This document shows, one piece after another, positions 32,889 through 44,727 of a DNA stretch of 64,000 bases. The notes below the pieces were generated by a model. It was not told where the DNA came from. It was given only the letters and a program-made list of their open reading frames with translations, and made no database searches. The position numbers and the translations under genes were made by a program. The stretch covers positions 82,527 through 146,526 of the forward strand of contig VCJN01000028.1 in NCBI GenBank assembly GCA_006384855.1, given 5' to 3'. Source of the stretch: Tetraselmis striata (lineage: Eukaryota > Chlorophyta > Chlorodendrophyceae > Chlorodendrales > Chlorodendraceae). Positions within the stretch are counted from its first letter, which is position 1, and each line of letters starts with the position of its first letter.

Positions 32889-35800
32889 TCACTTTTGCAG
32901 CTCGTACACCTGCACCGGGGCAGCATGGCGCGGTGAGTGGCGATCTCGTCCATGGGAGACATATGGCATATGCGCCGAGGGAGCGGCGGCCGCGCGCCCA
33001 CCTGCAGGTACGTCTCCGACAGTGCCACCATCTGCGGCAGGACCTCCACCAGGCTCAGGTCCTGCACCTCGTACCTGCGTAACCGGGTACACACGGCAGA
33101 GCTAGCGTCAGATGACCACAATTAATTGAAACACGGCAGTACACCGGAGACACTGCTTAGACAACAACAACAGCAACAACCGTACTTGCAGTATCATAGC
33201 GCATCACTATGCCTCACTCAACATACCTCAGACACATGCAGGTAACGTGCAAACATGCCGTCATCAAATGTCGGCTCGCGAAGCGCTCACGGAAGTCAAA
33301 CGATATATACATTATAGAGGGAGTTTTCATGTATGCTAAATATGTCAGGTACAGTAGTAATCCAAACTTTAGCCACCTCACCCTCTCTTCTAGATTTGTA
33401 ACTATGATGAGGGTGTCTGTTGTAAAGTCTTGTAAAGAGCCGTTACAAGGTGGGGAGGGTGTGTGTGTGTATACAGGGGGGGGGGGGGGGGGCGGGCGCA
33501 CCAGAGGTCGTCCGCGGCGCGGTGGATGTGGCATCGGTACACGCCCTCCCCAGCCTTGCCGTCATGGCACACGTTTGCGATGAGGTTGTACTTGGAGGGC
33601 GGCGGCGCGCCGCCCGGCTGGGTTGGCGGGATGGGCACCGACTCGCGCACCTCCCAGTTCTTGACCGGAAAGTTGACGATGGTGGGGTTCTTCTCGATGA
33701 AGAAGTTGTTCTTCGAGAAGCGCTGCAAGGGGGAGGAGGAGGAGGGGGGGGGGGGGGGGGGGATCACCACACCGTAAAAACAATGGCAGGAACCCAACGC
33801 ACACTGTTTGCCCGAAGAACGAGTTTCTGTCCATTTGTGACATGGCATGGGATGTGTCGCAATCAGTAGCCAAAGTTGGAGACTAATTTACATATGAAGG
33901 CCAGAGTTAAGTTCATCATGGAGTGTTATTTTCTGAAGAGACAACATACGTTGTCAAAGTATTCAGAGCAGTCTTGCATTCGCTCTTTTATGATGCTGTC
34001 CAAAAGGACATTCTGCCGAAAGCGCGTGTTGTCAGCGGGGGTGCACCTTCATGTGGAGCACCAAGTACGGCGGCAGGCGGAGCACGGAGAAGCGGCGGCG
34101 CCCCATCTTGACGGTGTCCTCCACTGTGGCGCCGTCGTACTTGTGCATGATGACCGCGAGCGGCACCTGCGGGATGGCGTTGCGCTCCATGTTGTCCTGG
34201 AACAGCGGCGTCGCGGGCAGGTCCAGCCCCAGCAGTAGGAACGGCACCTGCAAGGGCGCATGCCGCCGCTCAGCAGGCGTTGCCATACCCCAAGCCCTGA
34301 CCCAAAGCCCTCGTTACACCACCGTCCCTTTCACACGATTCTGGATGACGTAACAGTGATGGTTAAGGGATTCATTGGTGTAGGGTTACATGATTTAGGG
34401 TTTCATAGCTCCAGAGCGGAGACCTCTGGGGTTTGCGACCCATGTCAAATAACCTAACTATAACCTAATCATGGGGAAAAGTGGGCGGACACACAGATGT
34501 ATCCTGAAATCTCGGAAATCCTCGCAATTTTAGGTATTTCTTAAAACCCAGCCGTGTTTGGAACGTTGGCAAGGTTCCCCAAAAGGGTTTCTAAACCAGG
34601 GTTTTATCAGGATTAACCGGGGCTTTTGATTTCATCAGCAGTTAATGCAACCAAGACATTCCGTCCGCAACAATCATCACACGCGACCGCGATGTTCACG
34701 TCAACATTGGCATGGACTTCCAAGCGAGGCACTCCACATTTTAGTGCGCGCCGATTTTGCTGAACATATAGCTACCCTCTTTGTCACCCAGAAACTACCA
34801 CGGCTGTCTGATTAGGGTACTAAGAGCACTGCAGCGAATAAGACCTTGCCCTACCGTACCAGAGGTCAAATGCCGACGAAACTATCGTTGCACTGTAGCT
34901 AATGGTCCTATGGCTTGCATGCGGGCCCAATGTGAGGCTTGTAATGCGGGTTATCACAGGTGCGCCGGTACCCGTGTTGTTGAACCTTTTGATCAATCCT
35001 GTGGTACTATGTGGTCACTCAAACCCTTAGATACCCTAGGGTTATTGTCGAGGACGGTAGATGCCAGTAATACTCGTACAGACATCGGCGGGGATCAGTG
35101 CCGGAATAATGCCAGCGGGCGGCACACAAGCATGTCGACGTCTGCTAGCGCATGTATACTTGTTTGGAGAAGTAACACGGTATCCCTAGCAAACACTAAC
35201 CCTAACAGCCATCTGTATCAAACCATGCCCCTGCTCGTTCCACAACTATTCCGCCACTATGCGTCCACTGTCGGAGCAGGTCAAGCGGCCTCGCTGATCC
35301 CACGTCTAGGGGTTCAGGCTGCTCCACAGAACGAGCACGCGCACAGACCTTGCGAGTGGCAGCCCCCCCCCCCCCCCCCCCCCCCCCCGGGGATGCGGCT
35401 TGATCTGATCTGATCCGATTTTCATCGCATCCAATCCCGGGTCTAATGATCGATGCGTCTGATACAGCGCCTCCAACAGAGCAACACCATGATATGACCT
35501 CGATGCGCCCGATGCACCCAATCATGACATTCGGTCGATTCTTTATGCGAGTGGAACGTTTGTGGTTCCCCCCTGGCCGCCGCCGCACCTCCTCCACCAC
35601 GTCCTCCGCCGCGGCCTTGGCCTTCCCGGTGCCGGCCTCCGTCGTGACCCGCAGCTTGCCCTGGAAGCACTTGGTGATGATAGAGGGTTTTTTCCGCTTG
35701 CCGCCGGTGAGGTCCAGGTGCAGCGCGTTGAGCAGCCAGCTGCTGAAGTCGATGGGGTCCGACTGAGAGAGGGGGCGCGTGCGATGACTGGTTGGATCGC

Positions 35801-37679
35801 TTTGACCAAAAACAACTGCCAACCCATTCACTTCTTCGCCAACTGCATGAGAAACCTTTTTAAAACAGAACGCCAATATTTGTCTTTAACGTGGTACAAA
35901 TCCTCAAGCTACACTACACTTTAGATGGGTGTTGAAGGATATGAAATAAACACAACAAAATCAATCTTGTTTACTTAGCTTCATTTTGAACTGTATTCCA
36001 TGATTGTCATAAATGAGACGCGCACGTAAGCAACAGCTGGACCCGATTTATACACGCAAGTAAGCCACGCAAGCAAATCGGCAGAACTGCTAGCCACACT
36101 ATTTACCATCGAGCATTCATTTATCAATTCCCGGGGGCCGGGGAAGGGCGGGAGGGGGGGGGGGGGGGGGGAGCACCTGCGCCTCGATCAGGAAGCGCTT
36201 CTGGCTGGCTCGGATGACCTGCTGCATGAACTCATGCGGGCTGACCTGTGGGGGGGGAGTCAGGCAAGTGCACCGGGCGCCGTTTACAGGTGGGTCACTG
36301 TGCGGCACGGGTTTGTCCGGTGTGTTTGCCTCACGATACGAATGGGCATAAGGGGAGGTTGTGACCACCCTTGGGGCTACAGCCAGGTACCCAATTGGGA
36401 CCCAGTGATGCCCTTTAGCTACCCCAAGTCCGCCGAGCTGGACGAGTTTAGCCATACTTTGCTGTGACTACCGTAGACTGAACATCGTTCCGGGGGCCTA
36501 AAACAAATCTGCGTCGCTAATTCCCTGTGGTATTTGTGGTTAATCCTTGCTTGTGTCACCGGTTAATTGCGGTTCTCCCTCTAAAGGGGCGGGGGAGGGG
36601 ACAAATATCTGCTGTCAGACTGTTTCTGTGTGACGTTACGCACGCCGATACCTCTATCGCAACCCATAATCTAGTCATGGATTCAGGATGTCATGCTACG
36701 TAGCCCATCGGAGCAGCAGCTCTAGGCCCTTGCCTGTATTTGTCTATCAATCTCCGATCTGTGTCGGATTGGGCGGGTTGTTATTCGCAGTGTTCTCAGT
36801 ACCGCGGCGGAGCCCGCGGCTACAGGGCGGCTGGCACCGGCAATCTACTGCATTGGGTTGAGATGGGATGGGACAAGGCGCGACGGCAACGGGGTTCAGG
36901 TGGTAAAGGGCTGTAGCTGAAGCCGCCGAATGGCTCGCGATGACGGGATTGGGGTGCGAAACGAATGTCTCCCCAGCACGACTGCAAGGTTGATGGGTCG
37001 GCGTGATGGACACGTTGTGTTCTCATCAGAATGAAGGCAGATGGGCACAGCTATTCATTCATCTTGCTGTGTATTTGGGACGCTGTTTTGATATAGAAAA
37101 AATAACAGTAGTTGTTGTTTTCTGTTGTATTGGAGCGCCTTCGATTTGTATTTGTGTACTCCGCATTGGCATTGCGAGAAGGGGGGGGGGGGGGGGGGGA
37201 GGGGGGTAGGCAGACCTGGCCCTTGAAGGCACGCGGGTTCCAGATCTTGCGGATCAGCTCCCCGAACGCCTTCACCAGCCTGCTGCTGCAGTCCTGGTAG
37301 TTGCTCGCCATCAGGAAAAAGTCGCGCACGCGGGGCACGCGCGCCAGCATCTGCCCCCCACCCCCATCACAAACACACAGACCATCGCCGTCAGCACATG
37401 CCTTGTGTGCACAAAGCACGCCACCAGCACGTGAGGGTGCTGATCAAGGAGGCTGCATGGTGGCGGCCTCAGGCTGCGGGCCGGCTACCTGGATGACCAC
37501 ATTGGCGTAGTCGTTTTGTTTCATGTTGTTCAGCCCCACCAGCCCTGGCATGTAGTCGTGCCCGTCCACAGCCCTCGCCCACTGCGGGCAGGCAGGGGGA
37601 GTCGATCAAGCAGTGAGCACCAGGCACCAGGGGGGTCGCCGGGGGAGGGGGGTGGGGGGGCAATCGGATGGTGGTGGTG

Positions 37680-37710
<31 letters not shown>

Positions 37711-38681
37711 GGGAACTCTGTGTTGACGGGCCAAGGGGGGTCGGAGGTTTGGGAAAGGGAGAAGAGGGTGAGGGGGCAGCACCTTGTGGTCCTTCTCCAG
37801 GGTGGCCAGCTCCTGGGGCGTGAGCACCGGGTTGAGCACGTGGCGGATGTCGCCAAACGTGCGGTCCACCACCTCGTACATATCGGGCAGGCAGTACACC
37901 TCCAGAGGCAGGGGGGAGGGGGGTGTCAGGCACAGGAAGTCACCTGATGCCCACAGCCGCGCAGTGCACTGTTGGTTATGCTGCGTGGGTGGGGCATTGG
38001 GAGGAGGAGAGGGAGCGGGGGTGATGCCGATCACCTTGCCATCGTCGAGCTTCATGAAGATGTGATGCCTGGCCTCCAGGGCATGCGTGTACGCGTGCGT
38101 CTTGGGCCCGCGCCCCTGAAGGAAGGCAGGAGCGGGGCGGCTCGGTTAGGGCTCGCCCTGGTTTCGCAGGAGCGTTTGGCACATCCCAGCCGGGCTGGCC
38201 TCCTACGACATGGATGTTGCGATGCCGCTGTTTCCCACCGCTACTGCTATGGTGTCAGCTCACAACAATTTCCCGGCAGCTGCTGCTGTGTGCAGATGCT
38301 GACGAGAAGGGCATGATTTCAAGGGGGGGGGGGGGGGCGTTCGTGGCGCGCACGCACTTGGAAGTACTTGCCGCAGACAAGGCAGGCGTAAACGTTGACG
38401 GGGCTAAGGCTGACGGAGCAGCACTTCTCGAAGTCGAAGTCCAGGTTCTGGCGCGAGATGGTGTCCAGGTAGGGGCAGTCTGCGCCCTTACGCACCGCCG
38501 GCCCGCCGCAGCGCCGCACCACCGGGCGCTCCTCCTCCTCCTCCTCCTCCTCCCCCTCCCCATCAACCGCCGTCGCGGGCGGCGCCGCCGCGCCGTTGGG
38601 GCCACCCCCCTCGGTGCTGGCCGCCGCCGCAGCCTCCTCCTCTGGCAACTTCTCCTCTGCTTCCTCCCTCGGACGCTTCAT
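32889..38681 (-). CDS. USP39: USP39/SAD1-like ubiquitin-specific protease-like protein of the U4/U6.U5 tri-snRNP
   Basis: Eleven exons on the minus strand: 38681-38358, 38115-38035, 37899-37783, 37581-37489, 37350-37216, 36245-36177, 35762-35589, 34247-34047, 33722-33502, 33074-33002, 32909-32889. All GT-AG, phases agree, 1509 nt, 502 aa (human about 565). An acidic, low-complexity N-terminus is followed by a UBP zinc finger (CPYLDTISRQNLDFDFEKCC, then VNVYACLVCGKYFQ) and the USP fold (PGLVGLNNMKQNDYANVVIQ; SDPIDFSSWLLNALHLDL; RFSKNNFFIEKNPTIVNFP; WYEVQDLSLVEVLPQM). As in known USP39, the catalytic Cys position reads NDYAN rather than N-x-C-x-N, so it should be inactive as a protease. The family acts as a scaffold for tri-snRNP assembly in the nucleus. 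The last tiny exon (VYELQK stop) is less certain than the rest. Several introns start or end with C runs; intron 7 (1341 bp) is the largest. Confidence 0.92.
35363..35388. repeat. Homopolymer run (26 C on the plus strand)
   Basis: Within intron 7 of USP39. It is G on the gene strand, opposite to most of the intronic runs of that gene. Confidence 0.9.
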
Positions 38682-38834
38682 TGCAGATCACTGAGCCCAA
38701 GCGCTGAGAGACAGGGTGGTTGTTGTGGTCGTAGATGTGGTCGTTGCTGGGTGTGGATGTCTTGGCATCCTGTACCGAATGCTGCTGACGGCGGAACTCC
38801 TTAGGGCGCCTGTCGCATCGCAGTCGCACCATCA
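38682..38834. promoter_or_regulatory. Proximal upstream region of USP39
   Basis: Directly upstream of the USP39 ATG and truncated on its far side by a LINE 3'-end insertion. It begins with GT-rich sequence (gtggttgttgtggtcgtaga). No TATA box stands out. Confidence 0.35.
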
Positions 38835-39083
38835 TTTTTGTTTTTCCCGCCCCCGGGACAGGACTGGCGCCAGTGGAACCCTTGCAGAGTCTCTACGACG
38901 GCCGTTTAGGCAGAAATCCAGCTACGGAAAGCCCGGGGTAGGCGACGCTGCGTTTATATAGTCATAATGAAGCAAATTGCCGAAGCATTCTGCAAGACTA
39001 ATTAAAGGCCAGCGACGGAATTTTCAACCCTGTTGGATCACCGTTCTAAAACACTGCCATCAAAATACCCGGCGCTGACCACG
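38835..39083 (-). mobile_element. LINE copy B, 249-bp 3'-end fragment between USP39 and NDUFB3
   Basis: Matches the first 235-250 bp of copies A (10205-10440) and C (45615-45870), from tttttgtttttcccgcccc to cgctgaccacg, where the match stops abruptly. This is the 5'-truncated product of a minus-oriented LINE. It sits in the shared upstream region of the divergently transcribed USP39 and NDUFB3 genes. Confidence 0.85.
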
Positions 39084-39419
39084 GCACATACCCGGCACCA
39101 TCTTATCGACCGCCCAGTCGCTATATACTGGTATACAGTAGCGTCCCTTTATATGTTAGTTGGTTTAGAAATAGGATGCACGGAAAGTACTGGGGAAGGA
39201 CGAAACAGACCACATATTATAAGCAGCAGAACTCGTCACTCATTCGCGATCATTCGGATGTAGTGATGCAGATTGGCCGACACGCTGTATCCTTATCACA
39301 GCCACTGGCCTCCGCCGTGCGGCACAACCCTCAGGTGTTCAAGACACCCCAACAGCCGCCGCACCCCTTCCCCTTCCACGACGCCAGCCAACGCCCCCTT
39401 CCCGAAGAGACACGCAGTC
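39084..39419. promoter_or_regulatory. Upstream region of NDUFB3
   Basis: No gene. It contains a TATA-like tatatactggtatac near 39121. It should hold the plus-strand promoter and 5' UTR. Confidence 0.35.
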
Positions 39420-39587
39420 ATGTCCTTCCAGTGGGATAAGTACCAGGAGTGGCGGCGGCACCCGCTGATCTCGCGCAGCAACAACTACAAGCACGCGCTG
39501 CCGGGTCTTGGCCTTGGGTTTGGCGCGTTCCTGGTGTACGTCGCCTACGACCAGGCCACCGCACCCAAGGGCGGCTCCCACCACTAG
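39420..39587 (+). CDS. NDUFB3: NADH dehydrogenase (complex I) B12/NDUFB3-like subunit
   Basis: A single-exon 55-residue protein starting MSFQWDKYQEWRRHPLI and continuing YKHALPGLGLGFGAFLVYVA. It matches the plant and algal B12 family: an N-terminal W..RR/K.HP motif, then one transmembrane helix with the PGLG start (residues about 28-45), then a short hydrophilic tail ending in His-His. The subunit is an accessory part of the membrane arm of mitochondrial complex I. Length is normal for the short algal/plant form. An in-frame open stretch extends upstream, but this ATG gives the family-typical N-terminus. The next gene starts only 75 bp after its stop on the same strand, so its 3' UTR must be very short or overlap. 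Confidence 0.85.
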   Translation: MSFQWDKYQEWRRHPLISRSNNYKHALPGLGLGFGAFLVYVAYDQATAPKGGSHH

Positions 39588-39662
39588 GCCGCCACCCCCG
39601 GGTGTCATTCTTTAGCGGCAGGCGCGTGCGGGGGGAGAGCAGCGGGGCGGGGCGAGCCCAAG

Positions 39663-42551
39663 ATGCGCGCCGACGGCTCTGGTGGGGCGGGCGGGGAGGG
39701 CGCTGTGGTAGTACGAGTACCTGTAGTTAAGCCGGCTTCATCGGCGGCGAGCGGCGGTGGCGACAGTGATTCCGACCACGACAACGAGGTCCGCGCGGCG
39801 GAACCACGGACGGCCGCCGCCGGCGTGACCGAACGCAAGCGCGGCGCATCAGAGGAGGCGGTGCCTATGTCGGCTGGCAAGTCGGCGCGCCTAGTGCCGG
39901 ACGCCGTTTGGCCTCGGCTAGTGTGGGCCGGCACCGGGCAGGTGGAGGCCGCGCATCTGGAGGACTCCACCGGCGCGCTCCTCGCGGGCGACGCGCCCGG
40001 CCTGCGGGCCCGCCTGCGGGAGGACGGCTACCTCTTCCTCCGTGGCGTGCTAGACCGGGACCGCGTGCTGGAGGTGCCTAGCCTGGCTCACCTGTAAACC
40101 TTTCATCCGTTCCCCATCCTCTGCCGCCCTGTTTCGCCGCCCAGCCCCCATCCCGAGCGCACACACTCCGCCCGGAATGGTATAGGGCTTACGGGTTTTC
40201 ATTACACGGAGCGAGGAAATAGGGCACTCTGCCAGCCCTGCGAACCACCAGCGAATCGTTTACCCCTGCCAACTCCCGAGGCCTCACCCCACGTCCCTCT
40301 GTCGCACAGGCTCGAAGCCACGTGCTGCACGCCCTGCATGACTTCAAGCCGCAAATCTTTCTAGAGGGGACCCCCAACGCTGCGGTGGGCACCGCGCCCT
40401 TGCCTCCCTCGCAACCCCCCTACCTGCCTGCTTGCAATGCGCCCTCCTCCTACACCTCGCTAGGCTTCGACCTCCGGGGTGCGCCGGTAGTCGCCACCGC
40501 GGCACTCTCGTCCTTATTAACAGGTCAGCCGCGTTGTCGAGAGTCATGCCACGTGCTTGGATGGCCTTGATGCCTTCATGCAGTAACAGCTGTCAAAACA
40601 CGGCATGGGCGTTTCTGTTTTGTCTCATGAATGTCGTTGATCTTTCTGAAGGCGGTGATGCATGGAGGTACCAAAAACGTATCGGTGACATCTTCATGTA
40701 CAAATCGTCATGTGTGGCAGGATTTGGTCCAAGCGCATCGTGCGTTCATTTGACTTCACGTTTGATGTCCGAGCGACAACTTCACATAGGTGGTAATATG
40801 CGCTCCCTGGACGCTCTACCTGTAGCAACAGCAGACGCCAGAGCGTGCAGTTATCTAGTGAAAGCAATGCGATTGACACGATTATAAGGATTTTAATGAC
40901 TCGTCACATAGAGCAGCTATGGAGGGAAATGTTATCGCAGCCGTGATGCGCAGATATCGCTACTAGCCGAGAATGCCCTTATTTAGATCCACGCGAGCTA
41001 CTTTCCCAGTCCCTGCGAACGCGATGGGCGTCTGAAGTGTGTGTGATCATGAGAGCAACCTCAGCGCGCTTGCCTGAAGGTGTGTGCCGACCTGACAGGC
41101 TCAAGCTGCGCCGGGCGCTGCGGCCGTGGGTCTACTGGGGAGGCAGGACATCGCCCGGGCAGAGCCGGTCAGGCGAGTCCTTGAGGCAGACGCCTTGTTC
41201 CGGCTCATGCAGAGCATGCTGGAGGTGACCCCCCTCCCACTCCCCTAGAGGCACACACACCATAGTCCATGCTATATCTTTCACTGTCACATCCTCTGGC
41301 GCATCAGACGCGATATGCCACCATTCCTAGGGAACTCAGTCTCCATGGCGACCCTGACCCTCCCTGGACTCAGTCTCCATGCCGACCCTGACCCTCCCTG
41401 TGTGCCGCCCCCCCCACAGAGCGACGACATCGTGACTACCGGCTTCAAGTGGCTGCGTGCCGTCGCGCCCTCAGAGTTCACCGGCGTGCACACCGACCGC
41501 GTGTTTCTTGGACGTGGCTCTGGTCAGCTGATCACGGCTTGGCTGCCTCTGGGAGACTGCCCGACCGACCAGGTACGCCGCAAATCCTGCCCTCAACTCG
41601 CCGACCCTCTGGCCACGCATGCGCTTTCTTCCTCGGAGGACGTCCCTCCCTGACCTTGCCCTCCGAGCCGAAGACACCCGAGTCCGCCGCCACATTGGGG
41701 TCTGGCTTTGACTTCAGGACGCTTGCATGGCCGGTGGCGGCAGGGCACGATGATGGTGATCCCGCGCAGCCACACGCTGCCCGAGCTGACAAGTATCCGA
41801 GACTCCTACGGCCAGTCAGAGGTGTGGCCCGCGTGCCTGCCTTATTGCACAGTATGGGCTGGGGTGTGCCTGCTTGGTTTGCATGTTCGAGCCGCCCGCC
41901 GTCCTAACCACTGGAGCACGCCATCCACTCGCGCCTCGGGTGAGCCCCCAGGTGGGCAAGGACGGCACCCGCAGTGGCTGGCTGACAGACAATGGTCGGG
42001 ACGTGGAGGCCTGGCTGAGAGAAGGGGCGGCCACTGGTGCGGCCTCACTCGCATCCTCGCCAAAGGTGCGCCAGGATTGCCCTCCTCATGGCCACTTCAC
42101 TGATGATGGTCCCTAGACGAGCATCCATGCGTATAGCCCCCGGCGGGAGTGCAAGGGCACGTAGAGAGTCTGCGGACAGGATGATGTTGGATGGAGAGGA
42201 TTCCCATTGAAGCGTGTGTTGTCCAACTTGGTACAAACGCCTATCAACCTGCCAACCAGATATGGTTGATAGGCAGGTTTTCTTTCAGGGTTGGTGTGCG
42301 CTAGGGTGTTATGCCTGACGCTGCGATTGGCCCCCTTTTTACCCCTCTGACAGTGGCACACTGCGGACTTCAAGGCAGGAGACATTATTCTGCTCCGCCT
42401 GGACACACTCCACATGTCCGCTGCCAACCGCAGCGGCCGACTACGCATTTCGTGCGACACACGCTGGCTGCCGGTGGACGAGCCCCGCGACCCGCGCCTG
42501 GCGGTATGGAATGCTCAGAGGGAGGGAGGGGATGGAGGACGCCCGAGATAG
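39663..42551 (+). CDS. Phytanoyl-CoA dioxygenase (PhyH)-family protein, 7 exons
   Basis: Exons: 39663-40073, 40310-40384, 41147-41224, 41420-41572, 41744-41821, 41952-42065, 42354-42551. All in phase 0, 1107 nt, 368 aa. The N-terminal 90 residues are acidic, Ala/Gly-rich and probably disordered. The double-stranded beta-helix core carries the iron ligands His-x-Asp in FTGVHTDRVFLGRGSG and a distal His with the 2-oxoglutarate-binding Arg in DTLHMSAANRSGRLRISCDT. The segment TMMVIPRSHTLPE is also typical of the family. Members are Fe(II)/2-oxoglutarate-dependent oxygenases; the substrate cannot be told from sequence, and many algal members are not true phytanoyl-CoA hydroxylases. There is no clear peroxisomal targeting signal at the C-terminus (ends GGRPR). 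Exon 3's acceptor has a nearby alternative. TGTAA at 42776 follows the stop by 225 bp. Confidence 0.85.
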
Positions 42552-42775
42552 CTATGCACCCTGGGCCAGCCAAAGCGGTCTGCAGCGATGTGTGGAATGG
42601 GCAGAATCCCAATCAAGTAGAGAAACAGAAACAGCGGTGATTGCAGCAGCAAGTGCTGACAGGGATCGGGGAGGGCGCCGCAGCATGCCGACTGTGACTC
42701 CGATACGGTGACTGTTTGTGAGGCCAGTTATTATGTCTCCTGTGAATCCGGAATGAACGCCTAAACTTGCTTTTT

Positions 42776-42780
42776 TGTAA
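42776..42780 (+). terminator. Candidate poly(A) signal TGTAA for the PhyH gene
   Basis: TGTAA within ttttttgtaattgcc, 225 bp past the stop. Confidence 0.35.
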
Positions 42781-43421
42781 TTGCCTCGGAAAAGTTTCTG
42801 TGCGGCCGACCGCTCCGGGTGTAATTGCCATCCTGTTGTGCCCGCTGCCCCATTTATTTCAGCAACAGTAAACCAGGCACAAGCACGCGTATGTGCGCGA
42901 TATTGCACTCCGCCTGCCACCAGCGAAAATAGAGAATGCGTGCCAACACGCCTATTAGAAGACCCCTTATAAATCTAACGCGATAAGCCACAAATTGGGC
43001 TTGCATGCAACCTAAAAGAACATTGACTATACTTTCGTCTACATATGTCATCCTCTGACAGGGAGGGCAGGTTCTTATCGCAGTGTTATTATTACCGCGC
43101 CGGCACCCGTAGGCCACCTGCCCGCTTTACCAAAGTAGTCTGATGACAGGTGTGTGCTGGGTCCTCTGCGCAGTGTTGGGCCTGGCGATGCCGCGCACGA
43201 CATGCGCAATAGGCACGCACGTAGAAGGCTCTGATAGGCCGCCAGTTGAAGGCGGGTATGGGCCCAGGGGCGAGGTGTACTCTACTCCATCTCCCCAGCC
43301 CCTTTACCCCGGGCTCTGATCGCGGGCCAAGGGCATGCATGTGAAATGCGGGTCGCGTGTTGGTGCATGCAGCGCTTTGTGCCTACCTCGAGGGGCCAAC
43401 CTTGCTTAGACGTTTTAAGAT
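42781..43421. other. Intergenic region between convergent genes
   Basis: Separates the 3' ends of the PhyH gene (+) and the STPG gene (-). No coding sequence recognised. Confidence 0.4.
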
Positions 43422-43447
43422 GGGGGGGGGGGGGGGGGGGGGGGGGG
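43422..43447. repeat. Homopolymer run (26 G)
   Basis: Lies 31 bp past the stop codon of the STPG gene, in its 3' flank; C on that gene's strand. Confidence 0.9.
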
Positions 43448-43478
43448 TCAGTCTTCGGGGCATGTGGCTTCGAGCCCC

Positions 43479-44676
43479 TTAACGGAATGGCTGCTTCCTG
43501 CCGGATGCCGGCATGGACTCGCGCATCGTTGTGGAGCGCTTCATGGAATCGTAAAAGTGGGTGCAGTAGGTAGAGAAGGGCTCGGGCTCCTCGTCGTGGA
43601 ATCTCCGGTTGGCGGCGCCCAGCGTGGTCTGATGCACGAAGTAGTGGTTGGCGGAGGGGTTGTTGTTGCCCTTCCCGCGCGCGTGGCGCCCCTTGAAGGT
43701 CACCTTACCATAAGGATCGCCGTACTTGTACTGCTTAGTCACGTCGTAGTCGGCCGGCCCCGGCGTCACCTTTGGCATGGGTGGGTACTTGGAGGGGTTG
43801 GCTGGGGCGGTGCGCACGCCCCTCCGCGTCTCTCGAGGCGGCTCAAAGCCGGGATCCGGGTGCAGGGGCGGGTTGACCTGGGGCAGCGGCGCCTTGGGCG
43901 GTGGGCCCCAGCCCGGGGCAAACAGAAAGGGCTTGCGCGTTGGCCACCCATCTCCCTGCTGGTAGTCCGCGGGCCCTGGTGTGGCACCTGTGCAATCGAA
44001 ATGGGAGGATGAGGATCCGGTGGGGTGGGGGGGTTACTGCAAACACAACAGGCATTGATGTTGTCCTGCGCCAGTCCAGCATATGATTGTGAACAAGCAT
44101 TGTCGCTGCAAACGAGGCACACAAGGGCACCCACCCTTTGCCTTATCTGTGGCCCGATCCCAGCCGCCGATTAGCTTGCGGCCAGAAATAGTGTCGTTGT
44201 CATAGTTGGTGTACCCCCCGGTAGCATCCTGCCTTTTTGGCCGAGTGTTGCCGCCCCCAAACTTGTACGACTTTGAGTTCCATGACTGCCAACGCTCGCC
44301 GGGGTATACTGGCCCAGGCCCGTCAGTCGCTGCGCCCCAGGGCAGTCGCAGTGTCAGTCACATGAACCCGATGCCGAACCTCGCTCCAGCCCCCCCCCCC
44401 CCCCCCCCCCTCCCCGAAAATCACATCTCGGCTCGCCAGCACCGTCCTGGCTTGGCCTGGCTCGGCTCGGCCTCGCACGGCATGCCGCCCCCCGCTGAAA
44501 CCGGCAGCGCCCGAATCACGGCGTCGCGATCACGGCGGCCACCACTCACTCTCGTCGTCAAACTTCCGGCCACCGAAGGACCAAGCGGGGTAGGTGTAGA
44601 GCGTGGATGACTTTGCGAAATTTCCGGGGAAGAGTGGCCGCAGGTTGCGATACGTGAACGGGGCCGGGTCCTCCAT
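43479..44676 (-). CDS. Sperm-tail PG-rich repeat (STPG/SHIPPO, ODF3-like) protein, 3 exons
   Basis: Exons 44676-44550, 44329-44135 and 43987-43479. Phases agree; 831 nt, 276 aa. It contains Pro-Gly-Pro repeats characteristic of the STPGR family: TDGPGPVYPGERW, GATPGPADYQQGDGW and KVTPGPADYDVTKQYKYGDP, plus other Pro- and Gly-rich segments. Relatives bind axonemal or cortical microtubules, some as microtubule inner proteins, so a flagellar location is likely though inferred. The chosen ATG (MEDPAPFTYRNL) lies six bases inside a possible acceptor (gtgcacacag), so an additional 5' exon is possible. A minus-strand ATG frame at about 44835 (MSKLGRYRG) does not join it in phase. Intron 1 holds a run of about 20 C (plus strand). 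Confidence 0.8.
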
Positions 44677-44704
44677 CGCGGCCTGTGTGCACATAATAGC
44701 CAGT

Positions 44705-44727
44705 GGGGGGGGGGGGGGGGGGGGGGG
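44705..44727. repeat. Homopolymer run (23 G)
   Basis: Just upstream of the STPG gene start; C on the gene strand. Confidence 0.9.
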
